This document shows, in pieces, positions 22,920 through 32,693 of a stretch of DNA of 64,000 nt. The first letter of the stretch is position 1. Every line of letters starts with the position of its first letter. This DNA comes from Nocardia flavorosea (lineage in GTDB: Bacteria > Actinomycetota > Actinomycetes > Mycobacteriales > Mycobacteriaceae), in assembly GCF_015477805.1 (NCBI RefSeq), contig NZ_JADLQL010000002.1, positions 1 through 64,000 on the forward strand. Direction: 5' to 3'. The notes beneath the pieces are model-generated. The model searched no databases. It was not told the DNA's origin and saw only the letters and a list, made by a program, of their open reading frames with translations. A program made the position numbers and the translations under genes.

Positions 22920-24334
22920 CAGACCTCCAGACCGAGCAGATCGTCGATCGTTTCCCGGCGCAGGATCAGCCGCGCCGTGCCGTCCGCGACGGCCACGACC
23001 GCGGGTCTGGTCAGCATGTTGTACCGGCTCGACATGGAATAGCAATAAGCACCCGTCCCGGCCACGGCAACGAGGTCACCGGGCCCGGCGTCGGCAGGCA
23101 GCCAAGTATCGCGAATGATGATATCGCCGCTCTCACAATGCTTTCCGACGACGCGGGCCACCACCGGCCCGGCCTGCGAACCGCGCGAGACGAGTTGGCA
23201 GTGATAATCGGCCTGATACAGCGCGGGGCGGATGTTGTCGCTCATCCCGCCGTCGACACTGACGTACCGGCGGCGCAGGCCACCGTCGAGGGAAACGTCT
23301 TTGACGGTGCCGATCTCGTACAGGGTCACCGTGCCCGGCCCAGCGATCGCCCGGCCCGGTTCGACCGCGATCCGCGGCACCGGCAGCCCGGCCGATTCGG
23401 CTTCCCGCGCCACCAGGGCCCGCAGCTTCGCGGCGAACGCGTCCAGTTCGGGCGGGGTGTCCGACGGCAGATAGGAGATACCGAGCCCGCCGCCCAGGTC
23501 GAGCAGCGATACCTGCGCGGTACGTTCGACACCGAATTTGTCGACGGCTTCCCGGAGCAGCCCGAGCATCCGGTGCGCCGCGATTTCGAAACCGTCGATT
23601 TCGAAGATCTGCGAACCGATATGGCTGTGCAGGCCGACCAGACGGAGATTATCGGCCTCGAAAACCCGGGCCAATGCCTCCATGGCATCCCCGCCGGCGA
23701 TGGAGAACCCGAACTTCTGATCCTCGTGCGCGGTGGAAATGTATTCGTGGGTATGCGCCTCGACCCCGACGGTGACGCGGACCAGCACATCCTGGACCAC
23801 TCCGGCCGTGCCGGCGACGGCTTCCAGCCGGTCGATCTCGACCAGCGAATCGACCACCACATGGCCGACTCCCGCCGCGACCGCGGCCTCGAGTTCGGCG
23901 ACGGATTTGTTGTTGCCGTGCACCGCGATACGTTCGGCCGGGAAACCGGCGTGCAACGCGACCGCCAGTTCACCACCGGAGGCCACGTCCAGCGACAGTC
24001 CTTCGTCGCGGACCCATCGCGCCACCTCACCGCAGAGGAAAGCCTTGGAGGCATAGTGCACTCGCGAATCCGGACCGAAAGCGCGCACCATATCGCGGCA
24101 GCGGGACCGGAAATCGTCCTCGTCCACCACGAACAGCGGAGTGCCGAACTGCGCGGCGAGTTCGGTGACCGGCACGCCCCCCAGCCGCACGACATCATCG
24201 GCGTCGCGGCTGGCGTTACGCGGCCAGACATTCTCGGGCAGATCGATCATTTCGCGCGGCTCCCCGGGGCGCTGCGGCAGATTCGGCGCGTGCGGGATAT
24301 CGGCGTGCCGGGGCCCGGCCGGATGGACACTCAT
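22919..24334 (-). CDS. lysA: Diaminopimelate decarboxylase
   Basis: PLP enzyme for the last step of lysine synthesis. 471 aa. The PLP Lys is in [12 protein letters not shown], the conserved motif [14 protein letters not shown] follows, [12 protein letters not shown] and [10 protein letters not shown] bind PLP phosphate, and [10 protein letters not shown] supplies the active-site Cys and Glu. The start [18 protein letters not shown] has GGAAGGGAG in front; a longer frame upstream was rejected. It is the second gene of the argS-lysA-hom-thrC-thrB cluster. Confidence 0.96.
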   Translation of the reverse strand: MSVHPAGPRHADIPHAPNLPQRPGEPREMIDLPENVWPRNASRDADDVVRLGGVPVTELAAQFGTPLFVVDEDDFRSRCRDMVRAFGPDSRVHYASKAFLCGEVARWVRDEGLSLDVASGGELAVALHAGFPAERIAVHGNNKSVAELEAAVAAGVGHVVVDSLVEIDRLEAVAGTAGVVQDVLVRVTVGVEAHTHEYISTAHEDQKFGFSIAGGDAMEALARVFEADNLRLVGLHSHIGSQIFEIDGFEIAAHRMLGLLREAVDKFGVERTAQVSLLDLGGGLGISYLPSDTPPELDAFAAKLRALVAREAESAGLPVPRIAVEPGRAIAGPGTVTLYEIGTVKDVSLDGGLRRRYVSVDGGMSDNIRPALYQADYHCQLVSRGSQAGPVVARVVGKHCESGDIIIRDTWLPADAGPGDLVAVAGTGAYCYSMSSRYNMLTRPAVVAVADGTARLILRRETIDDLLGLEV

Positions 24335-24392
24335 CGGTCTCCCTTCCTCACCCACTGCCGGAACAGTCGGTCGTTGCGATAGTGGGTGGCGG

Positions 24393-26051
24393 TCACATCC
24401 GCTCCGGTGCGGTAACACCCAGCAAGGCCAGCCCGTTGGCGAGCACCTGCCGGGTGGCGTTGGCCAGGACCAGCCGGGCGGCGTTGACCGGGCTCACGGG
24501 TTCGTCGCCCATCGGCAGCACGCGCAGCGCCTTGTTGGACTGGAACGGATGGTAGGCGCCGGCCAACTCCTCCAGGTAACGGGCGATGCGATGCGGTTCC
24601 CGCAGAGCGGCCGCACTCGCCACCACCCGGGGGAACTCGCCGAGGGTCCGGATGAGCGCGCCTTCGAGATCGGAGTCCAGCAGTGCGAAATCCGGTGTCA
24701 CCGCGTCGTATTCGAACTCGGCGGCATTACGGGCGATCGACGCGGCGCGGGCGTGCGCGTACTGCACGTAGTAGACCGGGTTGACGCTTTCCTGTTTCGT
24801 CCACAGATCCAGGTCGATATCGATACTCGAGTTCACCGAACTGCGCACCAGCGAATAGCGGGCGGCGTCCACGCCGATGGCCTCCACCAGGTCGTCGAGG
24901 GTGACGACGGTGCCGGCGCGTTTGCTCATCCGCACCGCGACGCCGTCGCGCAGCAGGTTCACCATTTGCCCGATGAGGACCTCGACGCTGTCGGGATCGT
25001 CGCCGAACGCCGCGGCGGCCGCCTTCAGGCGCCCGATGTATCCGTGATGGTCGGCGCCGAGCATATAAATGCACAGGTCGAACCCGCGTGACCGTTTGTC
25101 CTGCAGATATGCGATATCACCGGCGATATATGCCGCATTGCCGTCGCTCTTGATGACCACCCGGTCCTGATCGTCACCGTATTCGGAGCTCTTGATCCAC
25201 CAGGCGCCGTCCTTCGCGTACAGGTCGCCGGAGTTCTTCAACGTCTCCACCGCGCGCTCCACCGCGCCGGAGGCGAACAGCGAACTTTCGTTGTAGTACA
25301 CATCGAAATCGGTGCCGAACTCGTGCAGCGTTTTCTTGATATGGGCGAACATCAGTTCCACGCCCTCGGCGCGGAACACCTCGAGGCGCCGTTCGGGGTC
25401 GAGGTCGAGCACACCGGGATGCGCGGAAACGACCTGGTCGGCGATTTCGGCGATATAGGCACCCGCGTACCCGTTCTCCGGTGTCGGCGCGCCGGTGGCG
25501 GCCGCGACCAGCGATTCGGCGAACCGGGTGATCTGCGCACCGTGATCGTTGAAGTAGTACTCGCGGGTGACCTCGGCGCCCTGCGCGGCGAGGATCCGCC
25601 CCAGCGCGTCGCCGACGGCCGCCCAGCGAGTGCCGCCCAGATGTACGGGACCGGTCGGGTTCGCGGAGACGAACTCCAGATTGATCTTCGTGCCGGCGAG
25701 TGCGGCGGCGGTGCCGTAATTCACACCCGCGGTCAGCACCTGTTGCAAGATCACGCCCTGCGCCGATGCTGCCAGCCGGATATTCAGGAAGCCGGGGCCG
25801 GCCACCTCCGCGCTCGCCACGCCGGAGGTATCGCCGAGCGCTTCGGCCAGCCAGCCGGCCAGCTCACGCGGATTCGTACCCGCCTTCTTGGCGACCCGCA
25901 TCGCCACATTCGTGCTGTAGTCACCGTGTTCGGGATTACGCGGACGCTCCACATCGACCTTGTCGGGCAGGACCGCGGGGTCCAGTCCGCGTTCGGCGAG
26001 GACCTTCGCGGCCGTCGCGTGAAGGAGATCTGCAAGGTCGGCTGGAGTCAC
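24393..26051 (-). CDS. argS: Arginyl-tRNA synthetase
   Basis: Class I synthetase, 552 aa. An N-terminal Add-1 domain is followed by the HIGH-type motif [17 protein letters not shown], the KMSK-like [15 protein letters not shown] and the DALR anticodon-binding domain at the end. The GTG start follows TAGGAT by only 8 nt on the minus strand, so the mRNA may be leaderless or nearly so. It is divergent from the DUF3105 gene. Confidence 0.97.
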   Translation of the reverse strand: MTPADLADLLHATAAKVLAERGLDPAVLPDKVDVERPRNPEHGDYSTNVAMRVAKKAGTNPRELAGWLAEALGDTSGVASAEVAGPGFLNIRLAASAQGVILQQVLTAGVNYGTAAALAGTKINLEFVSANPTGPVHLGGTRWAAVGDALGRILAAQGAEVTREYYFNDHGAQITRFAESLVAAATGAPTPENGYAGAYIAEIADQVVSAHPGVLDLDPERRLEVFRAEGVELMFAHIKKTLHEFGTDFDVYYNESSLFASGAVERAVETLKNSGDLYAKDGAWWIKSSEYGDDQDRVVIKSDGNAAYIAGDIAYLQDKRSRGFDLCIYMLGADHHGYIGRLKAAAAAFGDDPDSVEVLIGQMVNLLRDGVAVRMSKRAGTVVTLDDLVEAIGVDAARYSLVRSSVNSSIDIDLDLWTKQESVNPVYYVQYAHARAASIARNAAEFEYDAVTPDFALLDSDLEGALIRTLGEFPRVVASAAALREPHRIARYLEELAGAYHPFQSNKALRVLPMGDEPVSPVNAARLVLANATRQVLANGLALLGVTAPERM

Positions 26052-26142
26052 GAGTCTCTATCCTATGGTCCGAGTGGGTGCGCGCCGCGAGTGGGCACCG
26101 CAGCTATGCACTGTTCATCACGTGGAAAGAGCTAGGACCGGT

Positions 26143-27114
26143 ATGCCGAACAGGACCAGCGCCAAATCGGCGAAAGCCGTCAAGGCGGCGGGCAAAGCTT
26201 CTTCCGCCAAAGGCGGCGGCGGTAAGAACAGGAACAAGCCACCGCTCATGCAGCGTATCCCGTGGCTCACGGTGGGCGCCGTCGTGGTGCTCGTCGCGCT
26301 GGTCGGAGCGCTCGCGGTGAGCCTTGTCCCGAAGTATCAGGAGCAGGCCGCGCTGCGGGAACGCCAGGAGGAAGTCCGGCAGTTACGCGAATCGCTGGGC
26401 CAGCAGTTCGCGCCGACCGAGCAGAACCAGGACCCGTCCACACAGATCCAGGGCGTGGTGACCCAGGAGTATCCGGCGGGTCTGCACGTCGATGCGACCC
26501 AGCGTGTCGCCTACGACAAGACGCCGCCGTTCGGCGGCCCGCACGACGCCTCCTGGGCCGACTGCATGGGCACCGTCTACGACAAGGCGATCCGCGAGGA
26601 GAACGCCGTCCACTCGCTGGAGCACGGCGCGATCTGGATCACCTACAACCCCGAGAAGGTCGACGAGGACGGAATCGACACGCTGAAAGCCTGGGTGGAC
26701 GGTGAGCAGTACATGCTCATGTCCCCGCACCCCGATCAGGAAGCGCCCATTTCGCTGCAGTCGTGGGGGCACCAGCTCAGCGTGCCGAACGCCGACGACG
26801 AGCGGATCGGCCAGTTCGTCACAGCACTGCGCTTGAACAACTACGCCTACCCGGAAGTCGGTGCCAGCTGCACCAACCCGACCTTCGGTACCGAGAATCC
26901 GCCGGCCTACGACCCGAGCGAGCCCGGCGCGGATGCGGTGCCGATGGACGGCGGCGGCATCCAGCCCGACCAGAGCGAGATGAGCGGCGCACCGGGCGGG
27001 CTGCCCGGCGGACTGCCCGGTGGTATCCCGGCCGTCCCGGGGATGCCGGGCACGCTGCCGCAACAGCAGCAGGCGCCGGCGGGTGCACAGCCGGCGCCTG
27101 GGGCCGGGCAGTAA
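26143..27114 (+). CDS. DUF3105 membrane-anchored protein
   Basis: 323-aa protein. A basic Lys/Ala-rich cytosolic N-terminus (about 40 residues) is followed by one helix, WLTVGAVVVLVALVGALAVSL (about 44-64). The exported DUF3105 domain contains HDASWADCMGTVYD, a conserved VHSLEHGAIWITYNP His motif and GASCTNPTFG. The tail is Pro/Gly/Gln-rich and disordered. The start MPNRTSAKSAK follows AGGACCGGT. The family is unknown; conserved His and Cys residues suggest metal binding. It overlaps the following DUF305 gene (TAATG), and this pair recurs in actinobacteria. Confidence 0.88.
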   Translation: MPNRTSAKSAKAVKAAGKASSAKGGGGKNRNKPPLMQRIPWLTVGAVVVLVALVGALAVSLVPKYQEQAALRERQEEVRQLRESLGQQFAPTEQNQDPSTQIQGVVTQEYPAGLHVDATQRVAYDKTPPFGGPHDASWADCMGTVYDKAIREENAVHSLEHGAIWITYNPEKVDEDGIDTLKAWVDGEQYMLMSPHPDQEAPISLQSWGHQLSVPNADDERIGQFVTALRLNNYAYPEVGASCTNPTFGTENPPAYDPSEPGADAVPMDGGGIQPDQSEMSGAPGGLPGGLPGGIPAVPGMPGTLPQQQQAPAGAQPAPGAGQ

Positions 27115-27821
27115 TGCCGGGTACCGAGACCGCACCGGACGAATCGCGGCCGGGGCGCGGCCGGCGCGCGCAAGTGCGCGCACAACGCGTCCCGCTGCTG
27201 ATCATCGGTGCGATCACCCTGCTCGTGGCCGGGTTCGGCGCCGGTGTCCTGCTGGCGCCGGACACCACCGGTGACGGCAGTCCGGCCGGTCCGGTGGATA
27301 TCGGGTTCGCGCAGGATATGTCGGCGCATCACGCGCAGGCCGTAGAGATGTCCGGAATAGCGCTGAACGGTTCCACCGACACCGACGTCCGGCGGCTGGC
27401 CTTCGACATCCTCACCACCCAGCAGGGCCAGATCGGACGAATGCAGGGCTGGCTGCAGATGTGGGATGCACCGGCGAGCCTCCCCGGCAGGTATATGACG
27501 TGGATGCCGGCGGACGAGCACGGCGGTCACGGGCACGACCACGGCGGCGTGGGCATGGCCGCGATGCCGGGGATGGCCACGACCGATGAACTCCGGCAGC
27601 TCCGCGCCGCCCGGGGCGCACAACTGGACACGCTTTTCCTGCAACTGATGCTGCGGCACCATCAGGGCGGGGTCCCGATGCTCGAATACGGCGCCGAACA
27701 CGCCGAGACCACAGAGATAAAGACACTCGCCGGTCAGATGCTGCCCGCTCAGCAAGGCGAATCCCGGTTGATGACCACGATGCTCGCCGACCGCGGCGCA
27801 CGACCGCTCCCGTTCGAATGA
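27114..27821 (+). CDS. DUF305 His/Met-rich membrane-anchored protein
   Basis: 235 aa. A basic N-terminus and one helix (VPLLIIGAITLLVAGFGAGVL) are followed by a ferritin-like four-helix DUF305 domain. The two family motifs are DMSAHHAQAVEMS and LMLRHHQGGVPMLEYG. Between them is an unusual loop, DEHGGHGHDHGGVGMAAMPGM, split here into a His cluster and a Met cluster typical of copper ligands. Its ATG shares a base with the stop of the upstream DUF3105 gene. Copper handling is inferred from cyanobacterial CopM, a DUF305 protein. Confidence 0.88.
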   Translation: MPGTETAPDESRPGRGRRAQVRAQRVPLLIIGAITLLVAGFGAGVLLAPDTTGDGSPAGPVDIGFAQDMSAHHAQAVEMSGIALNGSTDTDVRRLAFDILTTQQGQIGRMQGWLQMWDAPASLPGRYMTWMPADEHGGHGHDHGGVGMAAMPGMATTDELRQLRAARGAQLDTLFLQLMLRHHQGGVPMLEYGAEHAETTEIKTLAGQMLPAQQGESRLMTTMLADRGARPLPFE

Positions 27822-27914
27822 GCCGCCACCACGCGTTTTGGCCCTACCGCGACTGATGCGTTACGCTGTGGACCGCCCGATCGACCGGACTTCCGGCCCC
27901 TCGGGTGGATCCCC

Positions 27915-27987
27915 GCCCTCGTAGCTCAGGGGATAGAGCGTCTGCCTCCGGAGCAGAAGGCCGCAGGTTCGATTCCTGCCGAGGGCA
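27915..27987 (+). tRNA. tRNA-Arg (anticodon CCG)
   Basis: 73-nt cloverleaf with acceptor stem GCCCTCG/CGAGGGC, discriminator A, D-arm GCTC/GAGC and T-arm CGCAGGTTCGATTCCTGC. The anticodon arm TCTGC-CTCCGGA-GCAGA gives anticodon CCG, which reads CGG. CCA is not encoded. An ideal terminator follows within 12 nt. No integrase or att repeat was seen next to it. Confidence 0.97.
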
Positions 27988-27998
27988 CACACAGAAGA

Positions 27999-28033
27999 AG
28001 CTCCCGACCAGATATTCCGGTCGGGAGCTTTTT
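27999..28033 (+). terminator. Intrinsic terminator after tRNA-Arg
   Basis: An 11-bp perfect stem AGCTCCCGACC/GGTCGGGAGCT with a 9-nt loop is followed by TTTTT. It may also act in reverse for the convergent MetE-like gene, which ends at 28107. Confidence 0.9.
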
Positions 28034-28106
28034 CGTTCACTACCGGCGCTGCCGGCCGCGACAACGACCGGCAGCGCCTGAACTGTGATTGCTTTCCCTG
28101 GAGCTA

Positions 28107-29138
28107 TCAGTCGGGAGATTCGGCGAGCTGTGCGTGCAGGTCCAGTAGGGCGGGTATCTGCTCGGCCGGGCGGCGTCCCATACCGCATTCGGTCGCGATC
28201 CCGAAACGGGGGACGAACCCGCGGGCGGTCTTGATTCGGCGCCGGGCGCCCTCCCATCCGTCGGACGCATGAACCAAGCCCAGGTACAGCGTGGTCTCCG
28301 GCCGGAGCGCGAGACCGGCGAGCGGAGCGAAATACTGCTCATCGGTGCGGTCCTTCGGCACCGGCATATGAACCCACTGCAGTGGCCGGTGCAGCGCGGT
28401 GGCCACACCCGACGCCACCGCCACCAGTTTCGACGTGTCGGCGGGTTCGACGAAATGCCGGTGTCCGAAATCTCCGTAACACAGGTGGTAACCGAGCTCT
28501 ACTTCCGCGGGGACCGCATCGCCCAGGCGAGCCGCCCGTTCGATCACTCCCGCGAGCAAGCCGGCCGCATCGCCGCCGAACCATGTCGGGAACACCCCCT
28601 CGAAGAGGGCGAATTCGACCGCTGCGTCCCACTGGACGGCCAGATCGCGATGCGGAATGTTATCGACGATCTCCGTCAGCTCGGCCAGGACGGCTGCCTC
28701 GTAGCGCCGCTCCAATTCCGCTTGCGGGCCCGCCATGAAGGCGCCGACCACTGCGATCGGTGTCGGCAGACTGACCTGGAAACGGGTACCCGGTGCGATC
28801 ACTCCCCGTTCACGCAACCGCTGGAAGACCTCCCAGGAATCGGCCGCCGCCTGCGCGTAGCCCAGCTTTCCCAGTTCGATGGTGGCCGGGTCGATTCCGG
28901 GCGCGGGCTGAACGCGCTCACTCGGGCCGTACTCCGGGCTCGGCGGCGGCACGGTGACGAGATCGGGGTGGTTCTGTAGTTTGGGTAGTTGCCAGACGAC
29001 CCAGTTGTCGCGTTCTCCGGTCTCGCCGTCGGGGATTCGCGAGATATGCCGCCCCAACCTGGTCGCGACTTGCTCGAAAACTGCGGCAGTATCCGCAAGC
29101 GGGATGCTGCCGCACAGGTGGACACCGGGACCGGACAT
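28107..29138 (-). CDS. Stand-alone MetE C-terminal-like (UROD/MetE superfamily) protein
   Basis: 343-aa TIM-barrel protein related to the catalytic half of cobalamin-independent methionine synthase. The zinc ligands are recognisable: HLC in GYHLCYGDFGH (MetE His-x-Cys) and the Cys of IATECGMGRR near the C-terminus. The N-terminal MetE domain that holds folate is absent, as in archaeal and stand-alone core MetE proteins. The start MSGPGVHLCGSIPL has GGAGG 5 nt ahead. Likely a methyltransferase using a corrinoid or small thiol partner; the substrate is unknown. Neighbours give no pathway clue. Confidence 0.75.
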   Translation of the reverse strand: MSGPGVHLCGSIPLADTAAVFEQVATRLGRHISRIPDGETGERDNWVVWQLPKLQNHPDLVTVPPPSPEYGPSERVQPAPGIDPATIELGKLGYAQAAADSWEVFQRLRERGVIAPGTRFQVSLPTPIAVVGAFMAGPQAELERRYEAAVLAELTEIVDNIPHRDLAVQWDAAVEFALFEGVFPTWFGGDAAGLLAGVIERAARLGDAVPAEVELGYHLCYGDFGHRHFVEPADTSKLVAVASGVATALHRPLQWVHMPVPKDRTDEQYFAPLAGLALRPETTLYLGLVHASDGWEGARRRIKTARGFVPRFGIATECGMGRRPAEQIPALLDLHAQLAESPD

Positions 29139-29397
29139 CGAAACCTCCACATATAACTGTTCCTGCTGAAAGAACGCCGAGTGTAGGACTGCGATCTCGA
29201 TGGGCACCGCCGAGACGGCTTCCCTCCAGTGATAAGGACCGTTCAGTTTGTCTGCGGTCATCGCGGCGGCCGGGTCGCGAACCGGAACGAATCGACAGCA
29301 TTCGCAGGTTCCGACCGGGCAGTCGGAGCCACCTAGGGACCAGAAGGCCGTATGGCCGGTCCCTGCCGCAGGTATATGTGGCCCGAACCCACCGCGA

Positions 29398-29856
29398 TCA
29401 GTGCCGGGTCAATCGCACCACCGGGTATTCCCGGGCGGATTTCTGCTGATATTTGCCATACCGCGGCTGCTGCCGGGTGATGTGTTTCCATGCCTCGGCC
29501 CGGTCCTCGCCGACGAGACGGTGTGGGGTCACCGCAACGGCCGGACTGCCGTGCAGTTCGACGGATGCCTGCTCGGGATGGGCCATCAGGTTCGCGTACC
29601 AGTCGGGATTCCTTTTGCCGCCGCCCGAGGCGACCACCAGCCACCCGTCGTCATCGGGGAACCAGGTGATCGGCGTTTCCCGGGGTTCTCCGCTCCGGCG
29701 GCCGGTGGTGTGCAGGATCAGCAGGTCCATCCCCAGGTATTTACCGCCCTTCCGGCGGATTTTGCCGGCGGTCCGCGCGTTCATCTTCCGCTGCATCCAC
29801 AAGGAGAGCGCGCTGGGCGAACCCTTCTTCCGTCCGCTCTTCTGCTCCTGCGACAT
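29398..29856 (-). CDS. Deazaflavin (F420)-dependent nitroreductase family protein
   Basis: 152-aa protein of the DUF385/Ddn split-beta-barrel family (F420-binding, named for Ddn, which activates pretomanid). Typical motifs are DLLILHTTGRRSGEPRETP, WLVVASGGGKRNPDWYANL and the C-terminal YGKYQQKSAREYPVVRL. The start MSQEQKSGRKKG follows GGGAGGTAGGGG. It is divergent from the MarR gene, which may control it. Physiological substrate unknown; quinones are a family possibility. Confidence 0.85.
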   Translation of the reverse strand: MSQEQKSGRKKGSPSALSLWMQRKMNARTAGKIRRKGGKYLGMDLLILHTTGRRSGEPRETPITWFPDDDGWLVVASGGGKRNPDWYANLMAHPEQASVELHGSPAVAVTPHRLVGEDRAEAWKHITRQQPRYGKYQQKSAREYPVVRLTRH

Positions 29857-30098
29857 ACCCCTACCTCCCTCTCGACCCATGTGCCGAACCGAACCGATCC
29901 GCTGGACCGGCCTGTTGTACACGACGCTAGTCGCGCTCGGCTGATCAGTGCTTCTCGATTCCGGACCGGGTCTGGCCCGGGAGGACGCCGACCAAGGGCG
30001 TCTTGGAGCGCGGGCGGGCGGAAGCGGCGCGCATCGCCGGAAAAGATCACGATCACCAACGGCGAGCGCGCGGTGGGGCCGGCCCGTCGCGCCGTGCG

Positions 30099-30653
30099 AT
30101 GATCGACCACATGTCTCGTCCCCGGCCGCTACCACTGGACCCGATACAGGAGGCCCATCGTCAATGGGTCGGCCACGGCTGGGGCGCGGTCGCCGACGGG
30201 ATGGCGGCGGTGACGTCGCTGGTCCGTGCACAGCAGATCGTCATGGCCCGGGTCGACGAAGCGCTGCGACCCACCGGGCTCACCTTCTCCCGGTACGAAC
30301 TGCTGCAGTTGCTGAGCTTCAGCACCACCGGTGCGCTACCGATGGCGGTGGCCAGCGCGCGCTTGCAGGTCCATCCGACCAGCGTCACCAATTCGGTGGA
30401 CCGGCTCGAGGCGGCGGGGCTGGTGAACCGGGTACCACATCCGAACGACCGGCGCGCGACCCTGATCGAGATCACCGACGCGGGACGTTCGCTGGTCGCC
30501 GAGGCCACCGAGTACCTCAACGAGCGGGTGTTCGCCCGTCCGGAACTCCCGCCGGACCGGCTGCGGACGCTACTGCAGTTGCTGGCCGAGTTCCGGCATA
30601 CCGCGGGCGATTTCGACACCGGCGAGGAGCCGGCCCGCTGGAACGAGCCCTGA
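30099..30653 (+). CDS. MarR-family transcriptional regulator
   Basis: 184-aa winged-helix regulator. The DNA-binding helices and wing fall in LQVHPTSVTNSVDRLEAAG and RVPHPNDRRATLIEITDAG (conserved D-x-R in the wing). ATG at 30099 (MIDHMSRPRP) is used and 30111 (MSRPRPLP) is as likely, since no good RBS is visible. Its divergence from the Ddn-like reductase suggests that gene as a target, but no clear palindrome was found in the shared promoter region. Confidence 0.88.
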   Translation: MIDHMSRPRPLPLDPIQEAHRQWVGHGWGAVADGMAAVTSLVRAQQIVMARVDEALRPTGLTFSRYELLQLLSFSTTGALPMAVASARLQVHPTSVTNSVDRLEAAGLVNRVPHPNDRRATLIEITDAGRSLVAEATEYLNERVFARPELPPDRLRTLLQLLAEFRHTAGDFDTGEEPARWNEP

Positions 30654-30734
30654 GCCGGCGAACAACGCCCAAGCACCCGATCAGCAAATTTCTCACCGGT
30701 TCGGCTTGGCAACCCGGGCCCCACAGCGCACCAT

Positions 30735-31787
30735 ATGTTTATGGTGCTGGTTCTCGGGGTATCGGTGGGCTCCTCGGGAGCGCGCGCCGTACTGACCCAT
30801 TCCGATCAACCGCACCTCCCGCCGATCGACCGCTGCCATATCCCCCGCCCGCCCGGCGCACCGCTGGCCGACCCGGTGCTCGCCGCGGTCCAGCGAATGC
30901 ATACAGCGGCCCGCCGGCGCGACGAATACATCACCGGTACCGCCGTGACCTGCCGGGACCACCGGCACGCCGAACTGGTCACCGAAGCCCTGGACACCGA
31001 CCGGGTCGCCCTGGTGGACGAGCCACTGGCCCAACTCCGGTACCTGCGGTTCACCGAACAGCTACCGCTGTCCGGTTCGGTGCTGCTGTTCGATCTCGGA
31101 GCGTCCGGGCTCACCCTGACACAGGTGGACTGCCGCACCGATTCGGTGATCGCCGCCGCGCACTGCCCCGGCCTCGGCGGCGACGCCTACGACGAACTGC
31201 TGTGCGAATGGCTCGACAAGGCGGGAGTGTTCACCGACGAAGCGGCCGCCCGCCGGTACCGGGAAGCGCTGAGCAGCACCCGGGTGGTCACCGCCGCCGA
31301 TCCCGCCACCGCCGAGCGCACGGTGATCACCCGCTGCGATCTCACCGAACTCTGCGCCGAACCGGTGGCGGAGGCCGCCGCCCTGATCCGGCGGGTGAGC
31401 GAAAAATCGGAGGTTCCGGCCGAAACCGTCGCCCTGCTCGGCGGATGCGCCCGCAATCCGGCATTACGCTCCCGGCTGGCCGAACTGTTCGACGTACCGC
31501 TGATCTGGGACCGGGAACCGGAGTATGTCTCGGCCCGCGGGGCGCTGCTGTTCGCGGCCCGGCGACCGTCCGCCGGAGCCCACACCGCGCATATCCGGGC
31601 AGGAGGTCAGGTGGTGCCGCTGCACCCGCCGGTGGCCGGCCGGCGGCGGGTGTATGCCGCGGCGGCCGTCACCATCGGATTGGGCGCCACCGTCGCGGGC
31701 CTGCTCACCGCACAGAACGGTACGGCGCAACCGGCCCGGAACACCTACGTGCCGACCGATGTTCTCGACGCTCCGCCCGAGCCCTGA
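30735..31787 (+). CDS. Actin/Hsp70-fold protein with C-terminal membrane anchor
   Basis: 350-aa protein of a group common in mycolic-acid actinobacteria and of unknown role. The N-terminus LVLGVSVGSSGARAVL resembles the phosphate-1 loop. FDLGASGLTLTQVD matches phosphate-2, and VALLGGCARNPALRSRL is the adenosine motif of the sugar kinase/Hsp70/actin fold. YVSARGALLFA follows as in DnaK. A helix at about 307-327 (VYAAAAVTIGLGATVAGLL) and a short tail follow, so the ATPase-like domain is cytosolic. The phosphate-1 site looks degenerate, so ATPase activity is uncertain. Confidence 0.7.
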   Translation: MFMVLVLGVSVGSSGARAVLTHSDQPHLPPIDRCHIPRPPGAPLADPVLAAVQRMHTAARRRDEYITGTAVTCRDHRHAELVTEALDTDRVALVDEPLAQLRYLRFTEQLPLSGSVLLFDLGASGLTLTQVDCRTDSVIAAAHCPGLGGDAYDELLCEWLDKAGVFTDEAAARRYREALSSTRVVTAADPATAERTVITRCDLTELCAEPVAEAAALIRRVSEKSEVPAETVALLGGCARNPALRSRLAELFDVPLIWDREPEYVSARGALLFAARRPSAGAHTAHIRAGGQVVPLHPPVAGRRRVYAAAAVTIGLGATVAGLLTAQNGTAQPARNTYVPTDVLDAPPEP

Positions 31788-31813
31788 CCGGGCCCGGACG
31801 CCGATTCGGTGGT

Positions 31814-32590
31814 TCAGCGGTTGGTGAATTCGGCCGTCCGCTTGTCCACGAACGCCGCCATCCCTTCCTTCTGATCCGCGGTGGCGAACAACGAGTGGAA
31901 GACCCGCCGCTCGAAACGCAGCCCCTCACTCAGGGTGGTTTCGAACGAGCGGTTCACGGCTTCCTTGGCGATCATGGCCACCGGCAGCGACATCGCGGCG
32001 ATGGTGGTAGCGACCTCGAGCGCGGTATCGAGCAGTTCTGCCGCGGGCACGATCCGTGAGACCAGCCCGGCGCGTTCGGCTTCCTCGGCATCCATATTGC
32101 GCCCGGTGAGCACCAGATCCATGGCCTTGGCCTTACCGATGGCGCGCGTCAGCCGCTGCGACCCACCGATCCCCGGGATAACGCCCAGCTTGATTTCCGG
32201 CTGCCCGAACTTGGCGGTATCGGCCGCGATCAGCAGATCACAGGTCATGGCAAGTTCGCAGCCGCCGCCCAGCGCGTATCCGCCCACGGCGGCGATGGTC
32301 GGCTTGCGGAACTGTGCCAGCCGCTCCCACCGCGCGAAGTAGTCGTCCATGAACATGTCCATATAGGACTTGGGCTGCATCTCCTTGATATCCGCACCGG
32401 CGGCGAAGGCACGATCCGATCCGGTTATCACCACCGCGCCGATCTCGTCATCGCGTTCGAGTTCGTCGAGGGCCGCGATCACATCGTCGAGGACCTGCGC
32501 GTTCAATGCGTTCAGCGCCTTGGGCCGGTTCAGCGTGATGAGGCCGACCTTGTCCTTACGCTCCAGCAGAATCGTCTCGAAGTCGGTCAC
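31814..32590 (-). CDS. Enoyl-CoA hydratase (EchA8-like)
   Basis: 258-aa crotonase-fold hydratase for 2-enoyl-CoA in beta-oxidation. The oxyanion-hole segments AAGADIKEM and [13 protein letters not shown] are present, and both catalytic Glu are seen (ALGGGCELA and [13 protein letters not shown]). Length and sequence match mitochondrial/EchA8 short-chain enoyl-CoA hydratase. It is convergent with the actin-fold gene and separated by about 100 bp from the EspG genes upstream. It could act in valine or isoleucine breakdown with the later operons, though it is not in their transcript. Confidence 0.92.
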   Translation of the reverse strand: MTDFETILLERKDKVGLITLNRPKALNALNAQVLDDVIAALDELERDDEIGAVVITGSDRAFAAGADIKEMQPKSYMDMFMDDYFARWERLAQFRKPTIAAVGGYALGGGCELAMTCDLLIAADTAKFGQPEIKLGVIPGIGGSQRLTRAIGKAKAMDLVLTGRNMDAEEAERAGLVSRIVPAAELLDTALEVATTIAAMSLPVAMIAKEAVNRSFETTLSEGLRFERRVFHSLFATADQKEGMAAFVDKRTAEFTNR

Positions 32591-32693
32591 AGCACATCCT
32601 CTTCGTCGAAACGGTTACGAATACCGGTGACGATACCGTCAGGGTCCGGCGGGTCACGGTGGCAGTCCCGGCCCGGCAGATCAGGGGCGCCGG

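Noticed and set aside
27915..27987. tRNA-Arg as an integration site for a genomic island
   Set aside because: No integrase, no direct repeat of the tRNA 3' end and no composition shift were seen to the right of it.
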